A program made the position numbers and the translations under genes. The notes beneath the pieces are model-generated. The model saw nothing but the letters and a program-made list of their open reading frames with translations, had not been told where the DNA came from and did not search any database. A stretch of DNA of 64,000 nt from Aquitalea sp. LB_tupeE (GTDB lineage Bacteria > Pseudomonadota > Gammaproteobacteria > Burkholderiales > Chromobacteriaceae), in contig NZ_JACAXB010000018.1 of NCBI RefSeq assembly GCF_013391415.1, positions 248,001 through 312,000 on the forward strand. Reading direction: 5' to 3'. This document shows, piece by piece, positions 27,147 through 35,284 of the stretch. Every line of letters begins with the position of its first letter. Positions within the stretch are counted from its first letter, which is position 1.

Positions 27147-28412
27147 ATGCAAGAAAGCGCCATTCGCTTCCAGCCGGTACAAAAACTGCGTGAGCTGGTT
27201 GCCCGCCGTCAGCCGGGGTATAGCCTGGAGGCCCCGTTTTACAATTCGCAGGAAGTGTTTGAGGCCGACATCAAGTACATCTTCCAGCGGCACTGGATTT
27301 ACGTGGCCGTGGCGTCGGAAATTCCCGAGCCGGGCGACTATGTCACCGTGGAAATCGGCAAGGAACCCATCCTGATCCTGCGTGACGACGACATGCAGAT
27401 CAAGGCTTTCCACAATGTCTGCCGCCATCGTGGTTCGCGCCTGTGTGCCGATGAAAAAGGCTCGGTGGGCAATCTGGTCTGTCCTTATCACCAGTGGACC
27501 TATAACCTGGCCGGCAAGCTGATTTTTGCCGACCACATGCCGGAAGGTTTCGACCTGTCGCATCACAGCCTGAAGCCGGTGCATCTGAAGAATCTGGAAG
27601 GCCTGCTGTTTGTCTGTCTGGCCGACGAGCCGCCGGCTGACATCGACGTGATGCTGGAGCAAATGGGCCCTTATATCGCCCCGCACCAGATTGAAAACAC
27701 CAAGGTGGCCGCCCAGATCGACATCATCGAGGCGGGCAACTGGAAGCTGACGATGGAAAACAACCGCGAGTGCTACCACTGCACTGGCAACCATCCCGAG
27801 CTGACCATTTCGCTGTATGCCTACAGCTACGGTTTTGCCCCCAAGGCCGAACTGGCGGCGGGCCTGGCCAATTACGAAAACATCGTCAAGGACAGCCATG
27901 CGCGCTGGGAGGCCTGTGGCCTGCCGTCGGCGGAAATCGAAAAGCTGTCCGACGTGTCCGGCTTCCGCACCATGCGCATGCCGCTGGACCGCAAGGGCCA
28001 GTCGCAGACCATGGACACCGGCTCGGCCTGCAAGAAGCTGCTGGGCGACATCAAGGATGCCGACTCTGGCGGCCTGTCCTTCTGGACGCAGCCCAACTCC
28101 TGGCACCATTTCATGGCCGACCACATCGTCACCTTCACCGTACTGCCGCTGACTCCGGACACCACGCTGGTGCGTACCAAGTGGCTGGTGCACAAGGATG
28201 CGGTGGAAGGCGTGGATTACGACGTGGCCAACCTTACCCGTGTGTGGAATGCCACCAACGGCCAGGACCGCCATCTGGTGGAAGAGTCGCAAGTGGGCGT
28301 CAGCAGCACCGCCTACCGTCCCGGCCCGTATTCGCCCTATACCGAAGAGCTGGTGGAGAAATTCACCAACTGGTATATCGGCCGCCTGGGGGCAGGGCTG
28401 GAACAGGGTTGA
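27147..28412 (+). CDS. gbcA: Glycine betaine monooxygenase, Rieske oxygenase subunit
   Basis: A 421-residue ring-hydroxylating-type oxygenase. The Rieske 2Fe-2S ligands are C92/H94 (CRHRG) and C112/H115 (CPYHQW); the mononuclear iron site is in NRECYHCTGNHPEL near residues 205-215. It demethylates glycine betaine to dimethylglycine with release of formaldehyde, using electrons from GbcB. The start at 27147 is preferred since TTGGAG lies nine bases upstream; ATGs at 27138 and 27111 have the ribosome site adjacent or none. It follows etfB by 84 bases in the same direction, so it may share the dgc transcript. Confidence 0.94.
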   Translation: MQESAIRFQPVQKLRELVARRQPGYSLEAPFYNSQEVFEADIKYIFQRHWIYVAVASEIPEPGDYVTVEIGKEPILILRDDDMQIKAFHNVCRHRGSRLCADEKGSVGNLVCPYHQWTYNLAGKLIFADHMPEGFDLSHHSLKPVHLKNLEGLLFVCLADEPPADIDVMLEQMGPYIAPHQIENTKVAAQIDIIEAGNWKLTMENNRECYHCTGNHPELTISLYAYSYGFAPKAELAAGLANYENIVKDSHARWEACGLPSAEIEKLSDVSGFRTMRMPLDRKGQSQTMDTGSACKKLLGDIKDADSGGLSFWTQPNSWHHFMADHIVTFTVLPLTPDTTLVRTKWLVHKDAVEGVDYDVANLTRVWNATNGQDRHLVEESQVGVSSTAYRPGPYSPYTEELVEKFTNWYIGRLGAGLEQG

Positions 28413-28444
28413 GCCGGTTTTCCGCGCCGTAAAGCGTCGTAAAC

Positions 28445-28535
28445 GGCAGGCTGCCAGGCGCGGCCTGCCACTCTTAGAGCCGCTAACAAAACCGCGTAGA
28501 GAACCCGGGGCTCGGGGGGTTTGTTATCGGGTCTT
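28445..28535. repeat. Palindromic element between gbcA and gbcB
   Basis: Two inverted repeats lie in the 173-base gap. The first is GGCAGGC/GCCTGCC (28445-28469). The second is longer and MITE-like: AGAGCCGCTAACAAAACC (28476-28493) faces GGTTTGTTATCGGGTCTT (28518-28535) with a CCCGGGG core between. The ends resemble terminal repeats of small insertion elements. It may also act as an intercistronic processing or attenuation signal. Confidence 0.5.
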
Positions 28536-28585
28536 ACAGCAACAGCCCGCCAACGGGCGATCAGCCAGTCAGCAAAGGAATCGCC

Positions 28586-29695
28586 ATGAGCAGCGTCAAC
28601 ACCCATCCGGATACCCACCCGCAAGCCGCCGACCTGCCGTGGTGGCAGCCGGGCGAAGACAGCACGCTGCAATGCGTGCAGGTGCGTGAGGAAACCCACG
28701 ACGTCAAAACCTTTGTGTTCCGTGCCGAACCGCCGCGCCGCTTTCATTACCAGCCCGGCCAGTTCATCACGCTGGAACTGGACATCAACGGGGAGAGCGT
28801 CAACCGTTGCTACACCCTGTCCTCCAGCCCCACCCGGCCAGACCGCGTCAGCATCACCGTCAAGCGTATACCCGGTGGCGTGGTATCCGGCTGGCTGCAT
28901 GACACGCTGCGTCCCGGCATGCAGTTGAACGTGCTGGGGCCGTCCGGCGAATTCACCTATGTGCGTCATGCCAGCACCCCGTATCTGTTCTTGTCCGCCG
29001 GTAGCGGTATCACGCCGCTGATGTCGATGAGCCGTGCACTGACCGACCTGGCCAGTGGTGCGGACATCATGTTTGTCCACAGCGCACGCTCGCCGCGCGA
29101 CATCATTTTCCGCAAGGAACTGGCCCAGCTTGCCAGCAGCCACGCCACCTTCAGCCAGGCGATTGTCTGCGAAAACCGTCAGGGTGAGCCGGAGTGGCCT
29201 GGCTTTACCGGCCGACTGGACGCGGCGCGCCTGCTGCACATGGTGCCGGATTTGATGGCGCGCCAGGTGTTTTGCTGTGGCCCGGCACCGTATATGGCTT
29301 CGGTACGGCAGATGCTGCAGGACTGCGGCTTTGACATGCAGCACTACCACGAAGAGAGCTTCAATTTTGCCGAGCTGGCGGCCTCAGCGCCGGATGAGGC
29401 GGTGGATAAAATCTCGGCCAGCTGCGAGGGCGGTGGTTTTAATGTGCACTTTGCCAAGATGGGCGATGACTTGTCGGTGGCACCGGGCCAGACCGTGCTG
29501 GCCGCCGCGCTGGCCAAGGGCATGCGCCTGCCCGCATCCTGCACCCGTGGTGTGTGCGGTACCTGCAAGACCAGATTGCTGGAAGGCAAGGTGGACATGC
29601 AGCACGAAGGCGGCATCCGCCAGCGCGAGGTGGACCAGGGTTTCTTCCTGCCCTGCTGTAGCAAGCCGCTGAGCGATCTGGTGGTAGACCGCTGA
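28586..29695 (+). CDS. gbcB: Glycine betaine monooxygenase, reductase subunit
   Basis: A 369-residue flavin reductase with three modules: FAD domain (RCYTLSSSP near residue 73, the RxYS-type flavin motif), NAD domain (LFLSAGSGITPLMSM near 133) and a C-terminal plant-type 2Fe-2S ferredoxin (CTRGVCGTCKTRLLEG, then LPCCSKP). It passes electrons from NADH to the Rieske centre of GbcA. The ribosome site is AAAGGAATCGCC-ATG. Unlike the tight dgc-etf spacing, it is separated from gbcA by a palindrome-rich gap, so relative expression may differ. Confidence 0.94.
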   Translation: MSSVNTHPDTHPQAADLPWWQPGEDSTLQCVQVREETHDVKTFVFRAEPPRRFHYQPGQFITLELDINGESVNRCYTLSSSPTRPDRVSITVKRIPGGVVSGWLHDTLRPGMQLNVLGPSGEFTYVRHASTPYLFLSAGSGITPLMSMSRALTDLASGADIMFVHSARSPRDIIFRKELAQLASSHATFSQAIVCENRQGEPEWPGFTGRLDAARLLHMVPDLMARQVFCCGPAPYMASVRQMLQDCGFDMQHYHEESFNFAELAASAPDEAVDKISASCEGGGFNVHFAKMGDDLSVAPGQTVLAAALAKGMRLPASCTRGVCGTCKTRLLEGKVDMQHEGGIRQREVDQGFFLPCCSKPLSDLVVDR

Positions 29696-29719
29696 TTGCC
29701 TGCGCGCTGATTTCCCCTG

Positions 29720-29746
29720 GGCCTGCTTCCCCCCCCGGAGCAGGCC
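29720..29746 (+). terminator. Hairpin after gbcB
   Basis: GGCCTGCTTCC and GGAGCAGGCC pair across a C-rich loop 25 bases after the gbcB stop, followed by TTGT. Probably the end of the dgc/gbc transcript. Confidence 0.6.
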
Positions 29747-30010
29747 TTGTCGTGTGGCTCCCTTGATGCCTGCTTGCTCGTTTGGGCACAGGCATTTTTC
29801 TTGCTTTATACCTATTAGCTAGTGAAATTTGCTGCCCTTATGCCATTGGTGCGCTGCATCAGGAAAATCCACTACAGGCAGCGATTTTTCTTGGCGAAGT
29901 ATTGCTGTTTTTTTACGACAGGGTCAGAAGGGCAGCTTGTAGCGGCCAGATGGCGCTAAGCAGCTGATTTTGCTGTACAGGGGTGAAGAATTGTCATTTC
30001 TCGACCTGAT

Positions 30011-30035
30011 GTCGTTTGCAGGCAGATCAGCGTCG
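30011..30035 (+). promoter_or_regulatory. Operator-like site upstream of choVW
   Basis: GTCG at 30011, GGCA at 30021 and GTCG at 30032 keep the exact 0/10/21 offsets of the sites at 10322, 15836 and 20541. CGAC five bases before the first GTCG adds a partial palindrome as in two of the others. It is ~430 bases from the choV start, so a long leader or a promoter in between is needed. Confidence 0.5.
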
Positions 30036-30078
30036 GAATGCGGTTATTTTAAATACCACTAACTCCCTATCGTAATCC

Positions 30079-30092
30079 TTGATTTACATTAA
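30079..30092 (+). promoter_or_regulatory. FNR/ANR-type box upstream of choVW
   Basis: TTGAT-TTAC-ATTAA matches the FNR/ANR consensus TTGAT-N4-ATCAA at nine of ten defined positions. It suggests oxygen-linked control of the transporter but could be chance in this AT-rich stretch. Confidence 0.4.
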
Positions 30093-30465
30093 ACATTCTT
30101 CGAAATCGTTGGCGGTGGAAGTGGTGGCGGTGCTTGCCGGATCAGTCAGCAGATCCGGCGAAATACCGGCACAGCTGGCGGGCAACGGCCATGGGGAATA
30201 CCACACTGCGGTGGCCCGACGGGCAAAAGGGTTCTGGTTTTGGTCACCGGTAAACGCCAGCCAGCAATGGCAGGCAGCAATGTTAAAAGGCCCGGAACAG
30301 GCACGAAGTATCCGGCAAGACCATATCCCGACCGGCAGCAGGACTGCCGTGCCGGACACGATGGCAAACCGACTGGCGTACAAGATTTCAGCACTGCCGG
30401 ACAGCGGTGAATGAAGCAGGCGCAAGTCAGGCCCAGCGTGTGATCGCTACGAAGGAGAAGAGACA

Positions 30466-31515
30466 ATGCAGTCGGCCAAGATAGTGGTGAAGAACCTCTA
30501 CAAGGTGTTTGGGGGCAAGTCCTCAGACGTCATGCGCATGCTGAAATCCGGCGCGCACAAGGATGAAATCTTCAAGCAGACCGGCAGTGTGGTCGGCGTG
30601 AACGATGTGTCGTTTTCTGTGCAGGAAGGGGAAATCTTCGTGCTGATGGGCTTGTCCGGTTCCGGCAAGTCCACCCTGATCCGCCTGATCAACCGCCTGA
30701 TGGACCCGACTGACGGCCAGATCATTCTGGATGGCCAGGACATCACCAAGTTCAATTACAAGCAACTGGTGGATTTGCGCCGCCGCGACATGAGCATGGT
30801 GTTCCAGAGCTTTGCCCTGATGCCGCACCGCTCGGTGCTGGATAACGCGGCATTCGGCCTGGAAATTGCCGGGGTGGACCGCAAGAGCCGCGAAGCCCGT
30901 GGCATGGAAGTGCTGGAGCAAGTTGGCCTGGCACCGTTTGCCCACAAATACCCGCACGAACTGTCCGGCGGCATGCAGCAGCGTGTTGGCCTGGTGCGGG
31001 CGCTGGCGGTCAATCCTTCGCTGATGCTGATGGACGAGGCCTTCTCGGCGCTGGACCCGCTCAAGCGTTCCGAAATGCAGGACATCCTGCTCAAACTGCA
31101 GCGCGAACAGCGCCGCACCATCTTCTTCGTATCGCACGACCTGGAAGAGGCCCTGCGTATCGGCACCCGCATCGCCATCATGGAAGGTGGCCGCCTGGTG
31201 CAGGTGGGCACGCCGCAGGAAATCATCGAAAACCCGGCCGACGACTACGTGCGCAACTTCTTCAAGAGCGTGGATACCTCGCGCTACCTGCAAGCCAAGG
31301 ACCTGATCGAGGTGAACCACGCACCGCATGCCGGTCGCCCCGGCCTGCATGTCCCGCCGTCCTGCAGCCTGCCGGATGTATTGCAGCAGCTGTTGGGTCA
31401 GACCGAACCCTTGCAGGTACGCGACGATCAGGGCCAGTGCCTGGGCCTGATCACGCCCAGCAGCGTGCTGAGCAAGATTTCCCAGCACCGCCTGCAAAGC
31501 ACCGCCACCCACTGA
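30466..31515 (+). CDS. choV: Choline/betaine ABC transporter, ATP-binding subunit
   Basis: A 349-residue ABC ATPase of the glycine betaine/choline type. Walker A is GLSGSGKST (near residue 63), the signature is LSGGMQQRVGL and Walker B is LMLMDEAFSALDP. The N-terminal KNLYKVFGGKSSDVMRML extension is typical of ProV/ChoV. After residue ~270 there is a partial C-terminal regulatory region with one CBS-like stretch. It powers uptake through ChoW. GAAGGAG lies upstream, and choW follows after 81 bases. Confidence 0.93.
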   Translation: MQSAKIVVKNLYKVFGGKSSDVMRMLKSGAHKDEIFKQTGSVVGVNDVSFSVQEGEIFVLMGLSGSGKSTLIRLINRLMDPTDGQIILDGQDITKFNYKQLVDLRRRDMSMVFQSFALMPHRSVLDNAAFGLEIAGVDRKSREARGMEVLEQVGLAPFAHKYPHELSGGMQQRVGLVRALAVNPSLMLMDEAFSALDPLKRSEMQDILLKLQREQRRTIFFVSHDLEEALRIGTRIAIMEGGRLVQVGTPQEIIENPADDYVRNFFKSVDTSRYLQAKDLIEVNHAPHAGRPGLHVPPSCSLPDVLQQLLGQTEPLQVRDDQGQCLGLITPSSVLSKISQHRLQSTATH

Positions 31516-31596
31516 ACCGGACAACAGGCCTTCCGTTCCATCTGCCGGCCGCCGCGCCGGGATGGTGCGTGAGCCGCACCGAAGGAGTACGCCGTC

Positions 31597-32463
31597 ATGG
31601 CTGAAATCAGCACGCAAGACATGTTGCCGATTGGCGACTGGGTCAACAAGATCATTCATTTCATGCTGGACCATAACGCCGGGGCCTTTGACGCCATCGG
31701 CAACACCATCGACTGGTTTGCCACCATGGTGGAATTCCTGTTGCTGGGGATTCCGCCGCTGGTGATGGGCGCGATTTTTGCTTCTATAGGGCTCTGGCGA
31801 CTGGGCTGGAAGTTTGCCCTGTTTGTCTGTGCCGCACTGGGCCTGATCTGGGCGACCGGTTTCTGGGGGCAAACCATCGCCACCCTGGCGCTCACCCTGT
31901 CCGCTACCTGTGTCAGCCTGCTGCTGGGCGTGCCGGTGGGTATCTGGTGTGCGCGCAACAAGCTGGTGGGCATGCTGGTGCGCCCGGTGCTGGACTTCAT
32001 GCAAACCATGCCGGCTTTTGTTTACCTGATTCCGGCTGCCATGTTCTTCGGCCTGGGACGGGTGCCGGGGATTCTGGCCACCGTGGTGTTTGCCGTACCG
32101 CCGGCAGTGCGCCTGACCAGCCTGGGCATCCGCATGGTGAACAAGGAGCAAGTGGAAGCCGGCCATGCATTTGGCTGTACTTCCTGGCAGCTGTTGTTCA
32201 AGGTGCAACTGCCCATCGCACTGCCTTCCATCATGGCCGGGGTCAACCAGACCATCATGATGGCGCTGTCTATGGTGATCATTGCCTCCATGGTGGGGGC
32301 GGGTGGTCTGGGTAACGATGTACTGGCCAGTATCCAGCGGCTGGATGTAGGCCTGGGTTTTGAAAGTGGCCTGGCGGTGGTGTTGCTCGCCATCATCCTG
32401 GACCGCATTACCGAGAGTTTTGGCCACACGCCCACCACGCGTGCGGCAGAGCAGGGCAGTTAG
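31597..32463 (+). CDS. choW: Choline/betaine ABC transporter, permease
   Basis: A 288-residue membrane protein with about six helices. The permease EAA-type loop that docks the ATPase is visible (EQVEAGHAFGCTSWQLLFKVQLPIA). TLALTLSATCVSLLLGVPVG and VYLIPAAMFFGLGRVPG match the ProW/ChoW/CbcW group. It forms the channel for the binding proteins at 18535 and 33787. A terminator follows, separating it from the regulator gene. Confidence 0.93.
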   Translation: MAEISTQDMLPIGDWVNKIIHFMLDHNAGAFDAIGNTIDWFATMVEFLLLGIPPLVMGAIFASIGLWRLGWKFALFVCAALGLIWATGFWGQTIATLALTLSATCVSLLLGVPVGIWCARNKLVGMLVRPVLDFMQTMPAFVYLIPAAMFFGLGRVPGILATVVFAVPPAVRLTSLGIRMVNKEQVEAGHAFGCTSWQLLFKVQLPIALPSIMAGVNQTIMMALSMVIIASMVGAGGLGNDVLASIQRLDVGLGFESGLAVVLLAIILDRITESFGHTPTTRAAEQGS

Positions 32464-32481
32464 ACCCTGCAGCAGCAAACA

Positions 32482-32507
32482 GGCCGGATGGCAAGCACCA
32501 TCCGGCC
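32482..32507 (+). terminator. Hairpin after choW
   Basis: GGCCGGATGG-CAAGCA-CCATCCGGCC: a perfect 10-bp stem 18 bases after choW. No T run follows, so termination may be partial. Confidence 0.6.
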
Positions 32508-32558
32508 GATGCAAGACAACACAAGACCATTCAACACACATCACATACCGAGGTCACC

Positions 32559-33545
32559 ATGGGTCCGCAACAAATCGCTTCGTTGTCGCATATTGGTTTC
32601 CTGCTGCTGGACAAGTTTTCCATGATTGCGTTTTCCAACGCCGTGGAACCGCTGCGCATGGCCAATTACCTGTCGCGCAAAAAACTCTACCGCTGGAGCC
32701 TGCTGTCGGCTGATGGTCAGCCGGTAGCCGCCAGTAACGGGCTGGAACTCTCCCCCATCACCTCCCCGGAAGCCCCGCAGCAATACGACATGCTGATTGT
32801 CTGTGGTGGCTGGCAAGTGCGTGATGCGGTGGATGACAAGGTGTTGTCCATCATCCGTCGCTTTGCTGCGCAGGGCGTGCCGCTGGGTGCCATCTGTACC
32901 GGTACCTTCGCGCTGGCCAAGGCCGGGGTGCTCAATGGCTACCGCTGTGCCATCCACTGGGAAAACCTGCTGTCCATCAGCGAGGAATTCCCCAAGACCA
33001 AGTTCACCTCCGACCTGTTCGTGCTGGACCGCGACCGCTTTACCTGTAGTGGCGGCACTGCGCCGCTGGACTTCATGTGTCACCTGATCCGCCACAAGGG
33101 CGGCAAGAGCCTGGCGGCGGATGTGTCCGAGCAGTTCATCGTCGACCGCCTGCGCGACAATGGCGACCGCCAGCACATCCCGCTGCTGGCCCGTATCGGC
33201 ACCGGCCACGAAACACTGGTGGATGCCGCGCTGTCGATGGAAAGCAATATCGAAAACCCGCGCTCGCTGGAAAACCTGGCCGACGAACTGGGCGTGTCGC
33301 TGCGCCATCTGGAGCGGCTGTTCAAGCGCTATCTCAACACCACCCCGGCCCAGTATTACCTGGACTTGCGCCTGCGCCGCGCGCGCGAATTGCTGCTGCA
33401 AACCAATATGAGCGTGATGGAAGTCACCGTGGCCTGTGGTTTCCTGTCCTCATCGCATTTTTCCAAGTCCTACCGTGGCCTGTTCGGCTATCCGCCCAGC
33501 CGCGAACGTCAGCAGTATCTGGTTGATTCTGCAGTCATTGCCTGA
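32559..33545 (+). CDS. gbdR: GlxA/AraC-family regulator, GbdR-type
   Basis: A 328-residue regulator with an N-terminal DJ-1/GATase1-like ligand domain (residues ~10-190; IGFLLLDKFSMIAFSNAVEP, and the nucleophile-elbow position AICTGTFALAKAG) and a C-terminal AraC double helix-turn-helix (ENLADELGVSLRHLERLFKRY; VMEVTVACGFLSSSHFSKSYRG). Such proteins activate betaine and dimethylglycine genes in Pseudomonas (GbdR). Its place between choVW and choX, and the repeated 21-bp-spaced GTCG sites at cluster promoters, make it the likely activator of the regulon. A carnitine (CdhR-like) role is the main alternative. GAGG lies before the ATG. Confidence 0.87.
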   Translation: MGPQQIASLSHIGFLLLDKFSMIAFSNAVEPLRMANYLSRKKLYRWSLLSADGQPVAASNGLELSPITSPEAPQQYDMLIVCGGWQVRDAVDDKVLSIIRRFAAQGVPLGAICTGTFALAKAGVLNGYRCAIHWENLLSISEEFPKTKFTSDLFVLDRDRFTCSGGTAPLDFMCHLIRHKGGKSLAADVSEQFIVDRLRDNGDRQHIPLLARIGTGHETLVDAALSMESNIENPRSLENLADELGVSLRHLERLFKRYLNTTPAQYYLDLRLRRARELLLQTNMSVMEVTVACGFLSSSHFSKSYRGLFGYPPSRERQQYLVDSAVIA

Positions 33546-33571
33546 GTTGCCGGGCGGCAAAACCGGCAGCC

Positions 33572-33609
33572 GGCCAGTGCTGTTACTCCTTGCAGCACTG
33601 GCCTTTTTT
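33572..33609 (+). terminator. Terminator after gbdR
   Basis: GGCCAGTGCTG pairs with CAGCACTGGCC over a 10-base loop and is followed by TTTTTT: a strong intrinsic terminator. Confidence 0.93.
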
Positions 33610-33786
33610 CCACGGCGCATTCGCGCAAGTCGGGGTCGTGCTGGCGCAAGTAGCCCTTGCTGCGCATGGCAATCTTGACCCTGTGCAAGACCTTGGTTTT
33701 CCACCTGTTCTCCGCAGCCAACCCATGGCGTTGGCGCGGCAATCCTGTCACCGGGTTGATCAAAACATTTATACGGGAGTGGTGTA

Positions 33787-34725
33787 ATGAAAATTCGCAA
33801 GCTGATGCTGGGTTCGGTATTGCTGGCTGCCTGTGGCAGCGCGCTGGCCAATGACCCGGCGCAATGCCGCAATGTCCGTTTCGCCGATGTAGGCTGGACC
33901 GACATCGCCGCCACCACCGGCATGGCCAGCGTGGTACTGGAAGGCCTGGGCTACAAGCCCTCCACCACCATCGCCTCGGTGCCCATCACCTTTTCCGGCA
34001 TCAAGAGCAAGCAGATCGACGTGTTCCTGGGTTACTGGAACCCGTCCATGACCCCGGTGATCGAGCCTTTCGTCAAGGCAGGGCAGATCAAGGTACTGGA
34101 TACCCCCAACCTGGTGGGTGCCAAGTACACGCTGGCAGTACCGGACTATGTGGCTGCCGGTGGCCTGAAGGATTTCAAGGACATTGCCAAGTTCAAGGAC
34201 AAGCTGGACGGCAAGATCTACGGCATCGAGCCGGGTAATGACGGCAATCTGCTGATTGACGGCATGATCAAGAAAAACCAGTTCAACCTGGCGGGTTTCA
34301 AGATGGTGGAATCCAGCGAAGCCGGCATGCTGGCCGAGGTGGAACGCTCCATCCGCCAGAAAAAGTGGATTGTGTTCCTGGGCTGGGAACCGCACCCGAT
34401 GAACGTGAAATACAAGATGGCCTACCTGACCGGCGGCGACGATGTGTTCGGCCCCAACCTGGGTGAAGCCAAGGTGTTCACCGCCATCAGCCCGGATTAC
34501 GAAACCCGCTGTCCGAATGTGGGCAAGCTGCTGCATAACCTGCACTTCACCACCACCATCGAAAACCGCGTGATGGGCCCGATCATGGACAAGGTGAAGC
34601 CGGAAACCGCCGCACGTGATTACCTGAAGAAGAACCCGGACATCCTGAAAACCTGGCTGGCCGGTGTCACCACGCTGGATGGCAAGCCTGGCCTGGCTGC
34701 AGTGAACAAGGCGCTGGGTCACTGA
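33787..34725 (+). CDS. choX: Choline ABC transporter substrate-binding protein
   Basis: A 312-residue OpuAC-type binding protein, signal peptide cut after ALA. The mature start CRNVRFADVGWTDIAATTGM, the IDVFLGYWNPSMTPVIEPF stretch and WIVFLGWEPHPMNVKY agree with ChoX/CbcX, where the aromatic residues cage choline's trimethylammonium group. It lies apart from choVW by the regulator gene and two terminators, so it has its own promoter and can be made in excess. GGGAG lies seven bases before the ATG. It differs clearly from the second binding protein at 18535. Confidence 0.93.
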   Translation: MKIRKLMLGSVLLAACGSALANDPAQCRNVRFADVGWTDIAATTGMASVVLEGLGYKPSTTIASVPITFSGIKSKQIDVFLGYWNPSMTPVIEPFVKAGQIKVLDTPNLVGAKYTLAVPDYVAAGGLKDFKDIAKFKDKLDGKIYGIEPGNDGNLLIDGMIKKNQFNLAGFKMVESSEAGMLAEVERSIRQKKWIVFLGWEPHPMNVKYKMAYLTGGDDVFGPNLGEAKVFTAISPDYETRCPNVGKLLHNLHFTTTIENRVMGPIMDKVKPETAARDYLKKNPDILKTWLAGVTTLDGKPGLAAVNKALGH

Positions 34726-34747
34726 TTTTATCGGTAGCGCACCTTTG

Positions 34748-34774
34748 AAAGCCCCGGCTCTGGTCGGGGCTTTT
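34748..34774 (+). terminator. Terminator after choX
   Basis: AAAGCCCCG-GCTCTGGT-CGGGGCTTTTT 23 bases after choX: strong intrinsic terminator. Confidence 0.93.
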
Positions 34775-34798
34775 TGCTGGGGAGGCTTGCGTACAGCG

Positions 34799-35122
34799 CA
34801 CTAGACTGCGTCGGCTTGCGCTGACGGGACCGTGCCAGCTCCGACAGGTGTTCTGGATCAGAGAACCACCGCACCGACGCGCCCAATCGGCCCCGTCAAG
34901 CATGCCGACGGGTGACCGGGGCGAGGTGTTAAGCGCCTGCCCTGTTTGAGCGATTTGACGTTAGAAAATCGCGAGTTCAGGCGCGCCTCGCCCCGGACGG
35001 GCCCTGTCGGGCAGCCGCAGGCCATGCTTGTGGGGTGGCCTTGGAGGTGAAGGAGGGCTTGGCCAGGCAAGCCCTCTTTCCCGTTCGCCGCGCGGAAGCG
35101 GCAACACAAAACATCATCCGCG
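34799..35122 (-). repeat. Repeat R, copy 3, with part of the spacer unit U (inverse to locus 1)
   Basis: From 34887 the sequence is a diverged reverse complement of repeat R (GCATGCCGACGGG, GCGAGTTCAGGCGCGCC, GGCCTTGGAGGTGAAGGAGG, CGCGCGGAAGCGGC). The preceding part (CTGCGTCGGC, CTGACGGGAC) matches the spacer around 6020-6060 and 36350. It abuts the leader of the second Bro-N-like gene, as copy 1 abuts the first. Confidence 0.78.
34916..34996 (-). repeat. Nested palindromic element, copy 4 (reverse)
   Basis: Outer stem CCGGGGCGAGG/CCTCGCCCCGG is perfect over 11 bp; inner stem GCGCCTG/CAGGCGC; apical hairpin GCGATTT with AAATCGC around a CTAACGT-type loop on the minus strand. Constant words GAACTCGC and GCTTAACACC are present. 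Confidence 0.74.
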
Positions 35123-35284
35123 CAGCGGATTCAAACTCCTTATCTGCACCACATGCCAGTGTTTCCGTGTCCCTCCACCCTTGCCGCTGCCAACAACGCT
35201 GATTAGCCTTACCCGGTTGCGCCACCAGGCGCAATCAGGTTTGGCGACCTGTATATCTAGTTGGTGAAATTGGAGATCAGCCCC
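35123..35284 (+). other. Structured leader of the second Bro-N-like gene
   Basis: Carries the leader blocks of locus 1 in order: TGCCAGTGTTTCC, CTGATTAGCCTT (35200-35210), hairpin GCGCC-ACCA-GGCGC at 35219-35232, and the identical palindrome CAGGTTTGGCGACCTG at 35236-35251. The hairpin stem differs from locus 1 (GCGTG/CACGC) yet stays fully paired. The internal terminator of locus 1 is missing, and the leader is correspondingly shorter. Confidence 0.55.

Larger units (their letters stand above)
29750..30465. other. Long non-coding interval before choVW
   Basis: About 700 bases without a convincing gene. The first 350 bases are AT-rich against the surroundings; the rest is GC-rich with several short CCGGC-type palindromes. 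The open frames at 30079-30414 and 30084-30425 lack family resemblance and ribosome sites. Two candidate regulatory sites are listed separately (30011 and 30079), so this looks like an extended control region for the transporter operon. Confidence 0.5.

Noticed and set aside
30079-30425. Two overlapping ~110-residue frames on opposite strands before choV
   Set aside because: No family resemblance, no ribosome site, and codon use unlike neighbours; better explained as control region.
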